A DNA stretch of 58,604 nt from Ruminococcus sp. (GCA_017521805.1 JAFXDK010000091.1:1-58604); one strand, 5' to 3'. Shown: positions 25,967 to 34,388, numbered from the stretch's first letter. Made by a program: numbers and translations. Notes: a model not told the origin generated them from the sequence alone.

Positions 25967-28750
25967 ATGGCTTCAAAAAGGTTAATTTCTGCTGTTACGG
26001 CTCTTGTTTCAGCTTGTACAGCTCTTTCACCTGCTCTGCCTGCGGTAATTGCCGCAGATGCGCAGAATACTCTTAACGGCGATATCAACGGCGATTCTGC
26101 ACTTGATTCCAAGGATTTACAGCTTCTGAACAGCTATCTCTTAGGCGGCGGCAGTCTCACTTCCGAACAGGGAAAAAATGCCGATTTAAACAGCGATAAT
26201 ATACTTGACGTTTACGATATGATTCTGCTGAGAGGTTTGTTCAAAAGTACGGCTTATGACGGACTTTTTATAAATGAAGTCTGCTCCTCGGCTAAGAATT
26301 CTGTAACCGATGCCTCCGGCGCTTCTCCCGACTGGGTTGAGATTTACAACAAATCTGATAATAATATTGATTTAAGCGGAGTTGGTGTTTCCGACGGCAA
26401 AAAAAATAAATTCAAGTTCACTTTCCCACAGGGGACAATAATCAACGATGACAGCTATATTCTCGTTTACTGCGATGACGCTGTTACAGAAGCAGAGGGA
26501 GAATATCATGCAGCTTTCAAGCTCAGCGCAACAGGCGAAACGGTATACCTGACAGCTCCCGACGGCAGTGAAATTGATGCTGTTGAAGTTCCCGAGCTTG
26601 ATACCGATATTTCCTACGGCCGATACAAAGACGGTGCAGATTCATTTAAATATCTATCCTGTACAGCAGGAAAATCCAACAACGATGCAACCGATATGGA
26701 CGTTGTTGAAAAACCTGTATTCTCCGAAATCGGCGGATTTTACGACAGCGAATTCCAGCTTACTCTTGCTGATAACAACGGCAATGAGATATACTATACA
26801 ACCGACGGCAGTGACCCGCGTACATCAGATACTGCAAAGCTTTACAGCGAAAGTATCCGTATCTACAACAATACAAATGAGCAGAATAAATACAGTTCAC
26901 TGAGGGATATTACTCTTGTCGAGTATACACCTACTTATAAAAATGTTGAAAAGGGTATTGTTATCCGTGCAGCTTCTAAAAATCCTGACGGAAAATTCAG
27001 CGAGGTTGAGCATAACAGCTACTTTGTTGGAAAAACTGCCTCATACTTCAAGGATATGAAAGTCATTTCCATGGCTACCGACAGCGATTATCTCTTTGAC
27101 AAGGACAACGGCGCATATATGGTCGGCAAAACTTACTACGAGTGGCGTAACAGTTCTGAATATAAAGAATATGACCCTGCTGATACAAGAAATCCCACAA
27201 ATTACAATAAGGACGGCAGAGAATCAGAATTCCCTGTATCAATTCAGGTAATTGAAAATGGCGAGGCTGTTTACAATGCTGACCTCGGTGCTAAAATTTC
27301 GGGCAACTGGACACGCTCCAATCCACAGAAGAGTTTCAGACTTGTTGCTCGCAGCGAGTACGGCGATTCATCAATAAAACATCCTCTATTCGATGAATTG
27401 ACAGACATAAACGGAAAAGTTATTGACCGTTTTGATAAGGTAACTTTATGGAATGGCGGTAATGATTGCCAATATCTCCATTTCAGAGATGCTCTCATAC
27501 AGGACATTGCAGGAGACAGAAACGTTGAAACTATGGGCAGTGAACCATGTCTGCTGTTCATTGACGGCGAATTCTGGGGCTTCTATATGCTTCGTGAACG
27601 CGTCGATGCAGACCACCTTGAAGCACATTTCGGACTTGATAAGGACGATGTGGCTGTAATCAAAAATGGCAGTCTTGACGACGGTCTTGACTCTGACCTT
27701 GAAGAATTCAAGCAGTTCTGCGTATGGGCAATAAGCACTAATATGGCTAATCCGATTAATTATGAAAAATTCTGTGATACAGTTGATGTACAGAGCTTTA
27801 TGGACTATATGGCTATAGAAACATACATCAACAACAACGACTGGCAAAGCTCAGGTGTAAACAACTGGCAGGTATGGCGTTCAAAGACTGTTCACAGCAA
27901 TATCCCCGAAGCTAATGGCAAATGGCGCTTTATTCTTTATGATACTGATATTTCAGCAGGTCTTTACGGCGGCGAAAAGAATGTTGCAAATTACGATTCC
28001 CTTGGAAATAACGGACCAAAATCACAATATTACAACTTCTCCGCAATTCTGAAAAATCTTATCAGAAACGATGAATTCCGCCAGCAGTTCTATGATAATT
28101 ACATTGAAATAATTGATACAACATTTGACAAAACAGCAGTAAACGCTAAAATTACAGAATATGTTAATGCTTATGAAACAGCTACAAAAGATACTCTGAA
28201 TCGCTTCAATATTGGTTGGGCAGCAAACAACTATCAGAAGGAAGTTCAGCGTATCAAGGACTTCTTCAATGACCGTCCCGACTACGCTAAACGTTATCTT
28301 GACAAATACTGCGATGAGTCCAAGATAGATAAAGAAAACAATCTTTCAACCACTAATTTCTGGTCATACTACGGCAAGGGTGAATTTTCATCAAATCCGG
28401 CTGAAAACTCCTTCACTGTAAAGGTCAATACAGCTGAGGATAAATCATGGAATATACAATCTCAGGCTAAAAATGTGCTTCTTGAACCGGGTAAAACATA
28501 CGAGCTTTCCTTCAAAGCTTCATGCACAACTCCATGTGAAATCTCTCTTGGCTTCAACCACAACGTAGACGGTTCATATCCAAACTGCTGGAGTGACAAA
28601 GCTGAACTCACTCAGCAGCTTCAGGAATACACATACACATTTACAGTCAAGGAAGAAATTGCATACCACGACTGGCAGCTTTACTTCAATTACGCATTAA
28701 CGGCAGGTACATACAAAATTGTAAATCCAAGACTTGTAGAAGTGAAATAA
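25967..28750 (+). CDS. Secreted dockerin - LTD - CotH-kinase-like protein with C-terminal carbohydrate-binding-like module
   Basis: A 927-residue exported protein. Signal peptide (about 1-30); an N-terminal dockerin with two repeats, NGDINGDSALDSKDL and ADLNSDNILDVYDM (about 36-92); a lamin-tail-like domain with FINEVCSSAKN and DWVEIYNKSDNNIDLSG (about 100-205); a chitobiase-C-like beta domain with IYYTTDGSDPRTSD; a CotH domain (about 360-760) with GNWTRSNPQKSFRL, LHFRDALIQDI, GFYMLRERVD and WRFILYDTD; and a beta-rich module (about 785-920) resembling CBM4/9. CotH proteins are spore-coat kinases in Bacillus; dockerin-linked CotH proteins occur in ruminococcal cellulosomes, role unknown. The start is set by the promoter and a GAAAGGA site. 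Confidence 0.9.
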   Translation: MASKRLISAVTALVSACTALSPALPAVIAADAQNTLNGDINGDSALDSKDLQLLNSYLLGGGSLTSEQGKNADLNSDNILDVYDMILLRGLFKSTAYDGLFINEVCSSAKNSVTDASGASPDWVEIYNKSDNNIDLSGVGVSDGKKNKFKFTFPQGTIINDDSYILVYCDDAVTEAEGEYHAAFKLSATGETVYLTAPDGSEIDAVEVPELDTDISYGRYKDGADSFKYLSCTAGKSNNDATDMDVVEKPVFSEIGGFYDSEFQLTLADNNGNEIYYTTDGSDPRTSDTAKLYSESIRIYNNTNEQNKYSSLRDITLVEYTPTYKNVEKGIVIRAASKNPDGKFSEVEHNSYFVGKTASYFKDMKVISMATDSDYLFDKDNGAYMVGKTYYEWRNSSEYKEYDPADTRNPTNYNKDGRESEFPVSIQVIENGEAVYNADLGAKISGNWTRSNPQKSFRLVARSEYGDSSIKHPLFDELTDINGKVIDRFDKVTLWNGGNDCQYLHFRDALIQDIAGDRNVETMGSEPCLLFIDGEFWGFYMLRERVDADHLEAHFGLDKDDVAVIKNGSLDDGLDSDLEEFKQFCVWAISTNMANPINYEKFCDTVDVQSFMDYMAIETYINNNDWQSSGVNNWQVWRSKTVHSNIPEANGKWRFILYDTDISAGLYGGEKNVANYDSLGNNGPKSQYYNFSAILKNLIRNDEFRQQFYDNYIEIIDTTFDKTAVNAKITEYVNAYETATKDTLNRFNIGWAANNYQKEVQRIKDFFNDRPDYAKRYLDKYCDESKIDKENNLSTTNFWSYYGKGEFSSNPAENSFTVKVNTAEDKSWNIQSQAKNVLLEPGKTYELSFKASCTTPCEISLGFNHNVDGSYPNCWSDKAELTQQLQEYTYTFTVKEEIAYHDWQLYFNYALTAGTYKIVNPRLVEVK

Positions 28751-28763
28751 TCAATACAACTTT

Positions 28764-28932
28764 AGGGGACGCTCTCTCTTGCAGAGCGTCCCCTCTTTCA
28801 AAACAGTCCGCAGGACTGTTTTGAAATTCACCCCTTGCAGAGCGCTTGAACGCTATGTGGGACGCTGTCCCACACCCTGCCAGAGACGCTGTCTCTGGAC
28901 TCTGCTAAAGGGCTTCGCCCTTTAGAATCCCA
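28764..28932. repeat. Multi-hairpin intergenic repeat, family 2 (copy A)
   Basis: A chain of perfect hairpins directly after the CotH stop: GGGGACGCTCT/AGAGCGTCCCC (28765-28793); TTTCAAAACAGTCC/GGACTGTTTTGAAA with a GCA loop (28796-28826); AGCG/CGCT (28841-28854); GTGGGAC/GTCCCAC (28857-28873); CCAGAGAC/GTCTCTGG (28880-28898); CTAAAGGGC/GCCCTTTAG with a TTC loop (28905-28925). Copy B at 56335-56521 has the same chain in the opposite orientation. Confidence 0.92.
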
Positions 28933-28970
28933 TTCTTTGTGGTCTTTCGCGGATTTTCGACAGACTGAAC

Positions 28971-28997
28971 GCACATCTTTCGGGATGTGCATTTTTG
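28971..28997 (+). terminator. Rho-independent terminator after the CotH gene and repeat A
   Basis: GCACATC and GATGTGC pair around TTTCGG, followed by ATTTTTG. It lies between repeat copy A and the NSS promoter. Confidence 0.75.
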
Positions 28998-29026
28998 TTA
29001 ATTATTGTTATTTTATTCAAAAACTA

Positions 29027-29055
29027 TTGAATTACTGCGCCGATTATGATAAAAT
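29027..29055 (+). promoter_or_regulatory. sigma-A promoter of the NSS transporter gene
   Basis: TTGAAT (29027-29032), 17-bp spacer, TAAAAT (29050-29055). Confidence 0.65.
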
Positions 29056-29105
29056 AAAAATATCTGGGCTTTTGCCCCAAAATATGAAACGGAGAAAATC
29101 AAACT

Positions 29106-30506
29106 ATGGAAAAAAAATCTACCCGAGGAAGCTTCTCGGGACAATTCGGCTTTATTATGGCGGCGGCGGCAAGTGCCGTGGGATTGGGAAATATCTGGCG
29201 CTTCCCATATCTTGCCGCTAAGGACGGCGGCGGTATTTTCCTGCTTGTGTACCTCATACTCGCCCTGACTTTCGGCTTTACATTGCTGACTACAGAAATC
29301 GCTATCGGCCGCAGAACTCAGCAAAGTCCACTGACAGCATACAGCGCTGTTGACAAAAAAGGCGGTATAATTGGTATTCTTGCCTGCCTTGTTCCTACGA
29401 TAATCCTCCCTTATTACTGCTCTATCGGCGGCTGGGTGCTGAAATACCTCTCGCTGTATGTTACAGGCGGCGGTTCATCTGCGGCTGTTGACGGCTATTT
29501 CGGCAACTATATAGGAGGAAATATCGAACCAATAATCTGGATGCTGATATACTTTGCAATCACCGCTGTTATCGTTTTCTGCGGCGTTGAAAAGGGAATT
29601 GAAAAATTCAGTAAAATCCTTATGCCAATACTTATTGTCATGGTTATAGGAATTTCAATTTACTCTCTCACTCTCAGTCATACCGATGAAACCGGCGTTA
29701 CACGTACAGGCTTACAGGGACTGAAAGTCTACTTTGTCCCCGATTTCACTGGAATGACGCTGAAAAAATTCTTTGTTGTCGTCATGGACGCTATGGGACA
29801 GCTTTTCTTCTCAATCAGCGTTGCTATGGGAATTATGGTTGCATACGGCTCATATGCTAAAAAAGAAACAAATCTTATGCAGTCTGTAAACAGAATCGAA
29901 CTCTTTGATACCCTTGTTGCTTTCATGGCTGGTATGATGATTGTTCCTGCTGTATTCACATTCAGCGGACGTGAGGGAATGGCTGCAGGTCCCGGACTTG
30001 TTTTCGTATCGCTTCCAAAAGTTTTCACTGCTATGGGCGGCGCAGGGAAAATAATCGGACTTCTGTTCTTCCTTGTACTATCCTTTGCCGCTGTAACATC
30101 TTCTGTATCGGTTATGGAGGCTATTGTTTCAAGCCTTATGGATAAATTCGGTCTCAGCCGTAAGAAAAGTTCTCTTCTTGTTGCGGCTTATACGGTTCTT
30201 GCCGCGATTATCGTCTGCATGGGATATAATATCCTTTTCTTTGAGATTACCCTCCCCAATGGCACTGTGGGACAGATTCTCGATATCTTCGACTACATCA
30301 GCAACTACATCATGATGCCACTTGTTGCATTCCTTACAAGTGTTCTCATCGGCTGGGTTGTCAAGCCGAATTACGTTATCGATGAGGTAACTCAGGGTAA
30401 ATTCAAATTCAACAGAAAAACGCTCTACATCGTTATGATAAAATTTATCGTTCCGATTCTTCTGCTTATACTCCTGCTCCAGTCTATTGGTATTATCAAA
30501 TTATAA
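29106..30506 (+). CDS. Neurotransmitter:sodium symporter (NSS/SNF family)
   Basis: A 466-residue inner-membrane transporter of the LeuT fold that takes up amino acids or amines with sodium. The diagnostic first helix SAVGLGNIWRFPYLAAKDGGG (residues about 20-40) with its unwound glycine pair is clear, as are TTEIAIGRR after helix 2 and GQLFFSISVAMGIMVAYGSY for helix 6. Eleven or twelve hydrophobic segments are seen. The substrate is unknown; bacterial members often carry tryptophan, tyrosine or branched-chain amino acids. A CGGAG site precedes the ATG. Its stop codon abuts the stop of sigF on the other strand with no gap, and its terminator lies inside sigF. Confidence 0.94.
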   Translation: MEKKSTRGSFSGQFGFIMAAAASAVGLGNIWRFPYLAAKDGGGIFLLVYLILALTFGFTLLTTEIAIGRRTQQSPLTAYSAVDKKGGIIGILACLVPTIILPYYCSIGGWVLKYLSLYVTGGGSSAAVDGYFGNYIGGNIEPIIWMLIYFAITAVIVFCGVEKGIEKFSKILMPILIVMVIGISIYSLTLSHTDETGVTRTGLQGLKVYFVPDFTGMTLKKFFVVVMDAMGQLFFSISVAMGIMVAYGSYAKKETNLMQSVNRIELFDTLVAFMAGMMIVPAVFTFSGREGMAAGPGLVFVSLPKVFTAMGGAGKIIGLLFFLVLSFAAVTSSVSVMEAIVSSLMDKFGLSRKKSSLLVAAYTVLAAIIVCMGYNILFFEITLPNGTVGQILDIFDYISNYIMMPLVAFLTSVLIGWVVKPNYVIDEVTQGKFKFNRKTLYIVMIKFIVPILLLILLLQSIGIIKL

Positions 30507-31157
30507 TCAGCCTACAAGCTCCTTTCGCAATCGCGTAAGGAGCTTTTTTTCGTATCGTGATACCTGTACCTGCGTCATGCCAAGTATTTTTGCTGCCGCT
30601 GACTGCGTCATATTTCTGAAATAACGCAGTTCCAGCAGCATACGGTCGCTTTCGGGTAACATTGCCATTACCTGCCTTAGCGCAAGCAAATCAAGAATCT
30701 GCTCGTCGGGTGCTTCAACGGGGACATCTATCTGCCCCTCGTCGTCCTCAGGGGATGTCAGGGATATCAGCGGTTGTGCAGAGCATAACGCTTCGGAGAT
30801 ATCTGCTTCTGATTCTCCTGTAAGTGTCGATAATTCGCTGATTGCAGGCTCTCTGCCCTCTCTTTGCATAAATTCCTGACATATCCTCTGGAGTTTCATT
30901 GACAGTTCTTTGAGACTGCGGCTGACTTTCAGCGTTCCGCCGTCTCTGAAAAGACGCTTGATTTCCCCCAGTATAACAGGAACGGCATATGTTGAAAATT
31001 TTACGCCTCTGTCGGAATCAAAAGCCTTTACCGCTTTGAGAAGTCCCAGACAGCCTGCGGAATACAGGTCATCGTAATCTATGCCCTTGCCTCTGAATCG
31101 GTTGGCACAGAGATGTACAAGTCCGAGATTTTCCTCAGCTTTAACCTCAGTCCCCAT
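30507..31157 (-). CDS. sigF: Sporulation sigma factor SigF
   Basis: The forespore-specific sigma factor, third gene of the spoIIA operon. The 216-residue product has region 2 (DYDDLYSAGCLGLLKAVKAFD, FSTYAVPVILGEIKRLFRD), region 3 and region 4 (LELRYFRNMTQSAAAKILGMTQVQVSRYEKKLL), the sequence typical of SigF/SigG. It overlaps spoIIAB by 11 bp. Its last codons, on the plus strand, form a rho-independent terminator for the convergent NSS gene (30516-30550), so the C-terminal residues KKLLTRLRKELVG and that terminator are constrained together. Confidence 0.95.
   Translation of the reverse strand: MGTEVKAEENLGLVHLCANRFRGKGIDYDDLYSAGCLGLLKAVKAFDSDRGVKFSTYAVPVILGEIKRLFRDGGTLKVSRSLKELSMKLQRICQEFMQREGREPAISELSTLTGESEADISEALCSAQPLISLTSPEDDEGQIDVPVEAPDEQILDLLALRQVMAMLPESDRMLLELRYFRNMTQSAAAKILGMTQVQVSRYEKKLLTRLRKELVG
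30516..30550 (+). terminator. Terminator of the NSS gene embedded in the sigF coding region
   Basis: AAGCTCCTT (30516-30524) and AAGGAGCTT (30537-30545) pair and are followed by a run of T to 30550, reading plus-strand. All of it lies inside the last codons of sigF on the minus strand. Confidence 0.85.
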
Positions 31158-31584
31158 TCTTTACCAGCCTTTTCCGCATTGTAACCGTAGTTCCTTTGCC
31201 AACTTTACTGCTGACGCGGAGCTTGTCCATAAAACTTTCCATAACGGAAAAACCAAGTCCTGAGCGTTCTTCTTCGGGTGCTGTAGTGAAAAGTGGCTCC
31301 ATTGCCTGCTCAACGTTTGCAATTCCACATCCCTTGTCTTTTATTCTTATGTATATCTCACGCTCTGCAAGCAAACGAACTGTCAACTCAATATTTCCCA
31401 TTGTTCCCCTGTAGCCGTGTACAATGGCGTTTGTAACAGCCTCTGAAACTGCTGTACGGATATCGGACAATTCCTCAACAGTAGGGTCAGCCTGTATAAC
31501 AAACGACGATACAGCGGCTCTTGCAGCTCCCTCATTTACGGAATGGGAGGGCAGTAAAATTTTCATTTCATTAATAATTTCCAT
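31147..31584 (-). CDS. spoIIAB: Anti-sigma-F factor / serine kinase SpoIIAB
   Basis: Binds and holds SigF inactive, and phosphorylates SpoIIAA. The 145-residue GHKL-fold protein shows the N-box SEAVTNAIVHGY (about 48-59), the G1 box KDKGCGI, and the G2-like RSGLGFSVMESFMD. GAGGTGA precedes the ATG. It sits between spoIIAA and sigF, in the conserved order, with a 9-bp gap from the former and an overlap with the latter. Confidence 0.95.
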   Translation of the reverse strand: MEIINEMKILLPSHSVNEGAARAAVSSFVIQADPTVEELSDIRTAVSEAVTNAIVHGYRGTMGNIELTVRLLAEREIYIRIKDKGCGIANVEQAMEPLFTTAPEEERSGLGFSVMESFMDKLRVSSKVGKGTTVTMRKRLVKNGD

Positions 31585-31593
31585 AATTTCACC

Positions 31594-31899
31594 TCAGACA
31601 ATTTTTACAATCCTTTCGATTCCCGATAACTTCAATACCCGTCGGATATAGGGCTGGGGACCTCTTATTTCAAGCTGTCCGCCGCACTCCTTTAACAGCT
31701 TGTACCTGCCTATAATCAAACCGATACCCGAACTGTCCATAAAGGTTATCCCCGTGAAGTCCATAGCAAGCTTTTCAGGCTGCATTGTTATCACAAATTT
31801 GTCAATTTCCGTCCGCAGAGAACGGGCGGAATGGTGGTCAATCTCACCGCTGAGCATGGCTATTGCCGTGCCGTTTTCTGAGCTTATGTTTACTTTCAT
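31594..31899 (-). CDS. spoIIAA: Anti-sigma-F factor antagonist SpoIIAA
   Basis: A STAS-domain protein (101 residues) that, when unphosphorylated, pulls SpoIIAB off SigF. The phospho-acceptor serine is in TFMDSSGIGLIIGRYK (about residues 52-67), and GEIDHHSARSLRTEID matches the family N-terminal half. A GGAGG site precedes the ATG. It heads the spoIIA operon. A convincing sigma-H promoter was not identified; a TATAAT-like box at about 31945 lacks a good -35 partner. Confidence 0.95.
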   Translation of the reverse strand: MKVNISSENGTAIAMLSGEIDHHSARSLRTEIDKFVITMQPEKLAMDFTGITFMDSSGIGLIIGRYKLLKECGGQLEIRGPQPYIRRVLKLSGIERIVKIV

Positions 31900-32002
31900 T
31901 TTGTGCCTCCGCGTTATTTTGTGGATTTTCTTTTTTTCTGATTATATCATTTCGCTTGTAAAATTTATGTCGTTTACTGTTCTTGTATAATCTTATTTTT
32001 TG

Positions 32003-32031
32003 TTGAAATATGAACGGATTTGTGATATAAT
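32003..32031 (+). promoter_or_regulatory. sigma-A promoter of the flavin reductase gene
   Basis: TTGAAA (32003-32008), 17-bp spacer, TATAAT (32026-32031). It is divergent from the spoIIA operon. Confidence 0.75.
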
Positions 32032-32060
32032 AATGGTATAATGAAAAAAGGAGAGGTATT

Positions 32061-32642
32061 ATGTCAAAACAATTCTGGAAAGGCAGTGCTCTGCTTGCTC
32101 CCGTGCCTGCCGCCCTTGTAACCTGCGGAACAGTGGAAAAACCAAATGTTCTTACAATAGGCTGGACAGGCATAGTCTGCACAAGGCCGCCTATGACTTA
32201 TATATCAGTGCGCCCTGAGAGATTTTCACACGATATTATCAAGAATTCGGGAGAATTCGTAATAAATCTCACTACCTCCGCCATGGTTAAGGAAGTGGAT
32301 TTCTGCGGCGTTAAAAGCGGAAAGGATACAGATAAATTTGCTGTATGCGGATTCACCCCCTCCCCTGCGCAGAAAGTGTCTGTCCCGATAATTGAGGAAT
32401 GTCCCGTAAGCCTTGAATGTCGCGTGACTGAAAGCAAGCTATTGGGAAGTCATACAATGTTTCTGGCTGAAATCGTGGGTATTGACGTTGATGAAAAATA
32501 CATAGACAGTAAGGGAAAGCTGAATTTACAGCAGTGCGGACTTGCGGCATATGCTCATGGTGAATATTTCGCTCTGGGACGTAAATTAGGTGATTTCGGG
32601 TATTCCGTAAGAAAAAAGAAAAAATCCCATAAAAAGAAGTAA
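32061..32642 (+). CDS. Flavin reductase-like FMN-binding split-barrel protein
   Basis: A 193-residue protein of the flavin_reduct superfamily. VPAALVTCGTVEKPNVLTIGWTG and TRPPMTYISVRPERFSHDII, followed by GEFVINLTTSAM and VDFCGVKSGKDTDKF, are the usual FMN- and phosphate-binding stretches. Members reduce flavins or act as FMN-dependent oxidoreductases; the substrate is unknown. It ends with a basic tail (RKKKKSHKKK) that may be disordered. GGAGAGG precedes the ATG. It is monocistronic between divergent spoIIA and pgk. Confidence 0.88.
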   Translation: MSKQFWKGSALLAPVPAALVTCGTVEKPNVLTIGWTGIVCTRPPMTYISVRPERFSHDIIKNSGEFVINLTTSAMVKEVDFCGVKSGKDTDKFAVCGFTPSPAQKVSVPIIEECPVSLECRVTESKLLGSHTMFLAEIVGIDVDEKYIDSKGKLNLQQCGLAAYAHGEYFALGRKLGDFGYSVRKKKKSHKKK

Positions 32643-32683
32643 TACGGAAAACGAAAAAAATTTTGAAAATATTGCAAAAAGAC

Positions 32684-32712
32684 TTGAAATTTCTTCCGAA
32701 ATAGTGTAAAAT
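32684..32712 (+). promoter_or_regulatory. sigma-A promoter of the pgk cluster
   Basis: TTGAAA (32684-32689), 17-bp spacer, TAAAAT (32707-32712), with a leader of about 65 bases before pgk. Confidence 0.65.
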
Positions 32713-32784
32713 AGAATACAGGGTTGTTATTTAATTAACAACGTCATTTTATAAGATATTTTTTTATGAAAGGATGTCATACCA

Positions 32785-34005
32785 ATGGCAGGATTAAACA
32801 AAGTTACTGTAGAGGACATTAACGTAAAGGGCAGAAAGGTACTCGTAAGAGTAGACTTCAACGTTCCGCTCAAGGACGGCGTTATCACAAACGATAACCG
32901 TATTCAGGCTGCTCTCCCCACAATCAACAAGCTCGTTGAGAATGGTGCTAAGGTTGTTCTCTGTTCACACCTCGGCAAGCCCAAGAACGGCCCTGAGGCT
33001 AAGTTCTCCCTCGCTCCCGCAGCTGCAAGACTTGCAGAGCTCGTAAACACAAAGGTTGTTTTCGCTGCTGATGATACAGTTGTTGGCGACAACGCTAAGA
33101 AGGCTGTTGCTGAGATGAACGACGGCGAAATCGTTGTTCTCGAAAACACACGTTTCCGCGGCGCTGAGGAAACAAAGAACGGCGAAGATTTCTCCAAGGA
33201 GCTTGCTGCTCTCGTTGACGGAGAGGCTTTCGTTATGGATGCTTTCGGTTCTGCTCACCGTGCACACGCTTCAACAGCAGGTGTTACAAATTTCGTTAAG
33301 GAAACAGCTGTAGGTTACCTCATGCAGAAGGAAATCAAGTATCTCGGAAATGCTGTAGAAGTTCCTGAGAGACCTTTCGTTGCAATTCTCGGCGGCGCTA
33401 AGGTTGCTGACAAGCTCAACGTAATCTCCAACCTCCTTGAAAAGTGCGATACACTTATCATCGGCGGCGGTATGGCTTATACATTTATCAAGGCTCAGGG
33501 CGGTTCTATCGGTACTTCTCTCGTTGACGACGAGAAGCTCGATTACTGCAAGGAGATGCTCGCTAAGGCTGAGAGCCTCGGCAAGAAGATTCTTCTCCCT
33601 GTTGATACAACAATTGCTGCTGAGTTCCCCAATCCTATCGATGCTGAAATCGCTGTAGAAGTTGTTGATTCCAACGCAATTCCTGCTGACAAAATGGGGC
33701 TTGATATCGGCACAAAGACTCAGGAGCTCTTTGCAGAGGCTGTTAAGTCCGCTAAGACTGTTGTTTGGAACGGACCTATGGGCGTGTTTGAGAATCCCAC
33801 ACTTGCTAAGGGTACAATCGCAGTAGCTAAGGCTCTTGCTGAGACAGATGCTACAACAATCATCGGCGGCGGTGACTCCGCAGCAGCTGTTATGCAGCTC
33901 GGCTTCGCTGACAAGATGAGCCACATCTCCACAGGCGGCGGCGCTTCTCTCGAATACCTTGAGGGTAAGGTTCTCCCCGGTGTAGCTGCTATTGCTGAAA
34001 AGTAA
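32785..34005 (+). CDS. pgk: Phosphoglycerate kinase
   Basis: Makes ATP and 3-phosphoglycerate from 1,3-bisphosphoglycerate in glycolysis. The 406-residue product has [31 protein letters not shown], the hinge/ATP region [29 protein letters not shown] and GGGDSAAAV, all in order. GAAAGGATG lies upstream of the ATG. Codon use is strongly biased to GCT, AAG and CTC, as in tpiA and gpmI, which marks very high expression. It leads a cluster of glycolytic genes. A 357-codon open frame on the opposite strand is a by-product of this bias. Confidence 0.98.
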   Translation: MAGLNKVTVEDINVKGRKVLVRVDFNVPLKDGVITNDNRIQAALPTINKLVENGAKVVLCSHLGKPKNGPEAKFSLAPAAARLAELVNTKVVFAADDTVVGDNAKKAVAEMNDGEIVVLENTRFRGAEETKNGEDFSKELAALVDGEAFVMDAFGSAHRAHASTAGVTNFVKETAVGYLMQKEIKYLGNAVEVPERPFVAILGGAKVADKLNVISNLLEKCDTLIIGGGMAYTFIKAQGGSIGTSLVDDEKLDYCKEMLAKAESLGKKILLPVDTTIAAEFPNPIDAEIAVEVVDSNAIPADKMGLDIGTKTQELFAEAVKSAKTVVWNGPMGVFENPTLAKGTIAVAKALAETDATTIIGGGDSAAAVMQLGFADKMSHISTGGGASLEYLEGKVLPGVAAIAEK

Positions 34006-34020
34006 GCTAAAAAACAATTG

Positions 34021-34052
34021 ATAGGGGCGGATAGAAATATTCGCCCTTATTT
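34021..34052. repeat. Hairpin resembling palindromic family 1
   Basis: GGGGCGGATAGAAATATTCGCCC forms a short stem-loop similar to, but diverged from, the GGGCGGATAATATCCGCCC element. It lies between pgk and the small Cys/Asp protein and could act as a processing or attenuation hairpin. Confidence 0.5.
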
Positions 34053-34069
34053 CAAAGGAGTTGAAAATT

Positions 34070-34366
34070 ATGAATAACTTAATCGAAAAGGCACAGCAGG
34101 ACAAGGTTGTTGCAGTTCTTCTGGCTGTTGCAGGCTTCCTGTTCGGACTTGCAGTGGGTATGCTTATCGCACCCATTAAAAACGGTATGTCCATTAATAC
34201 ATCTATCGGCTGTAACAATAAAGGTCTGTCAGCTAAGGCATCTGTTGGTAATAACAATGGCAGCAATAACGGCGGAGCTGACGATTGCGACTGTGATTGT
34301 GACTGCGGTTGCGATTGTGATTGTGACTGTGATTGTGATTGCACAGAAGAAGAAATTAAATTTTAA
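34070..34366 (+). CDS. Small membrane protein with a (Asp-Cys)n tail
   Basis: A 98-residue protein of no family that I recognise. It has a short N-terminal helix, one transmembrane segment (VVAVLLAVAGFLFGLAVGMLI, about residues 12-32), a Asn/Ser/Gly-rich stretch, and a C-terminal tail with about ten alternating Asp-Cys pairs ending TEEEIKF. The tail is a dense thiolate/carboxylate cluster likely to bind soft or transition metals, or to form disulfides if outside; its side of the membrane is not certain. The ATG at 34070 has AAAGGAG upstream and is preferred over a TTG at 34061. It lies between pgk and tpiA and has the same direction, so it is probably co-expressed with glycolysis. Confidence 0.8.
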   Translation: MNNLIEKAQQDKVVAVLLAVAGFLFGLAVGMLIAPIKNGMSINTSIGCNNKGLSAKASVGNNNGSNNGGADDCDCDCDCGCDCDCDCDCDCTEEEIKF

Positions 34367-34388
34367 TTCATATAAGGAGTAAATCGAA

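Noticed and set aside
28937-29221. 94-codon frame across repeat A, the terminator and the NSS promoter
   Set aside because: It runs through a terminator and promoter and overlaps the true NSS gene; no motif.
31900-31990. sigma-H promoter for spoIIA
   Set aside because: Expected from Bacillus, but no convincing AGGAWWW...GAAT pair was found; only a TATAAT-like box without a good -35.
33271-34344. 357-codon open frame antisense to pgk and the (Asp-Cys)n gene
   Set aside because: Begins with a Gln/Ser repeat that is just the complement of the Asp-Cys tail; no motif, and both plus-strand genes are clearly real.
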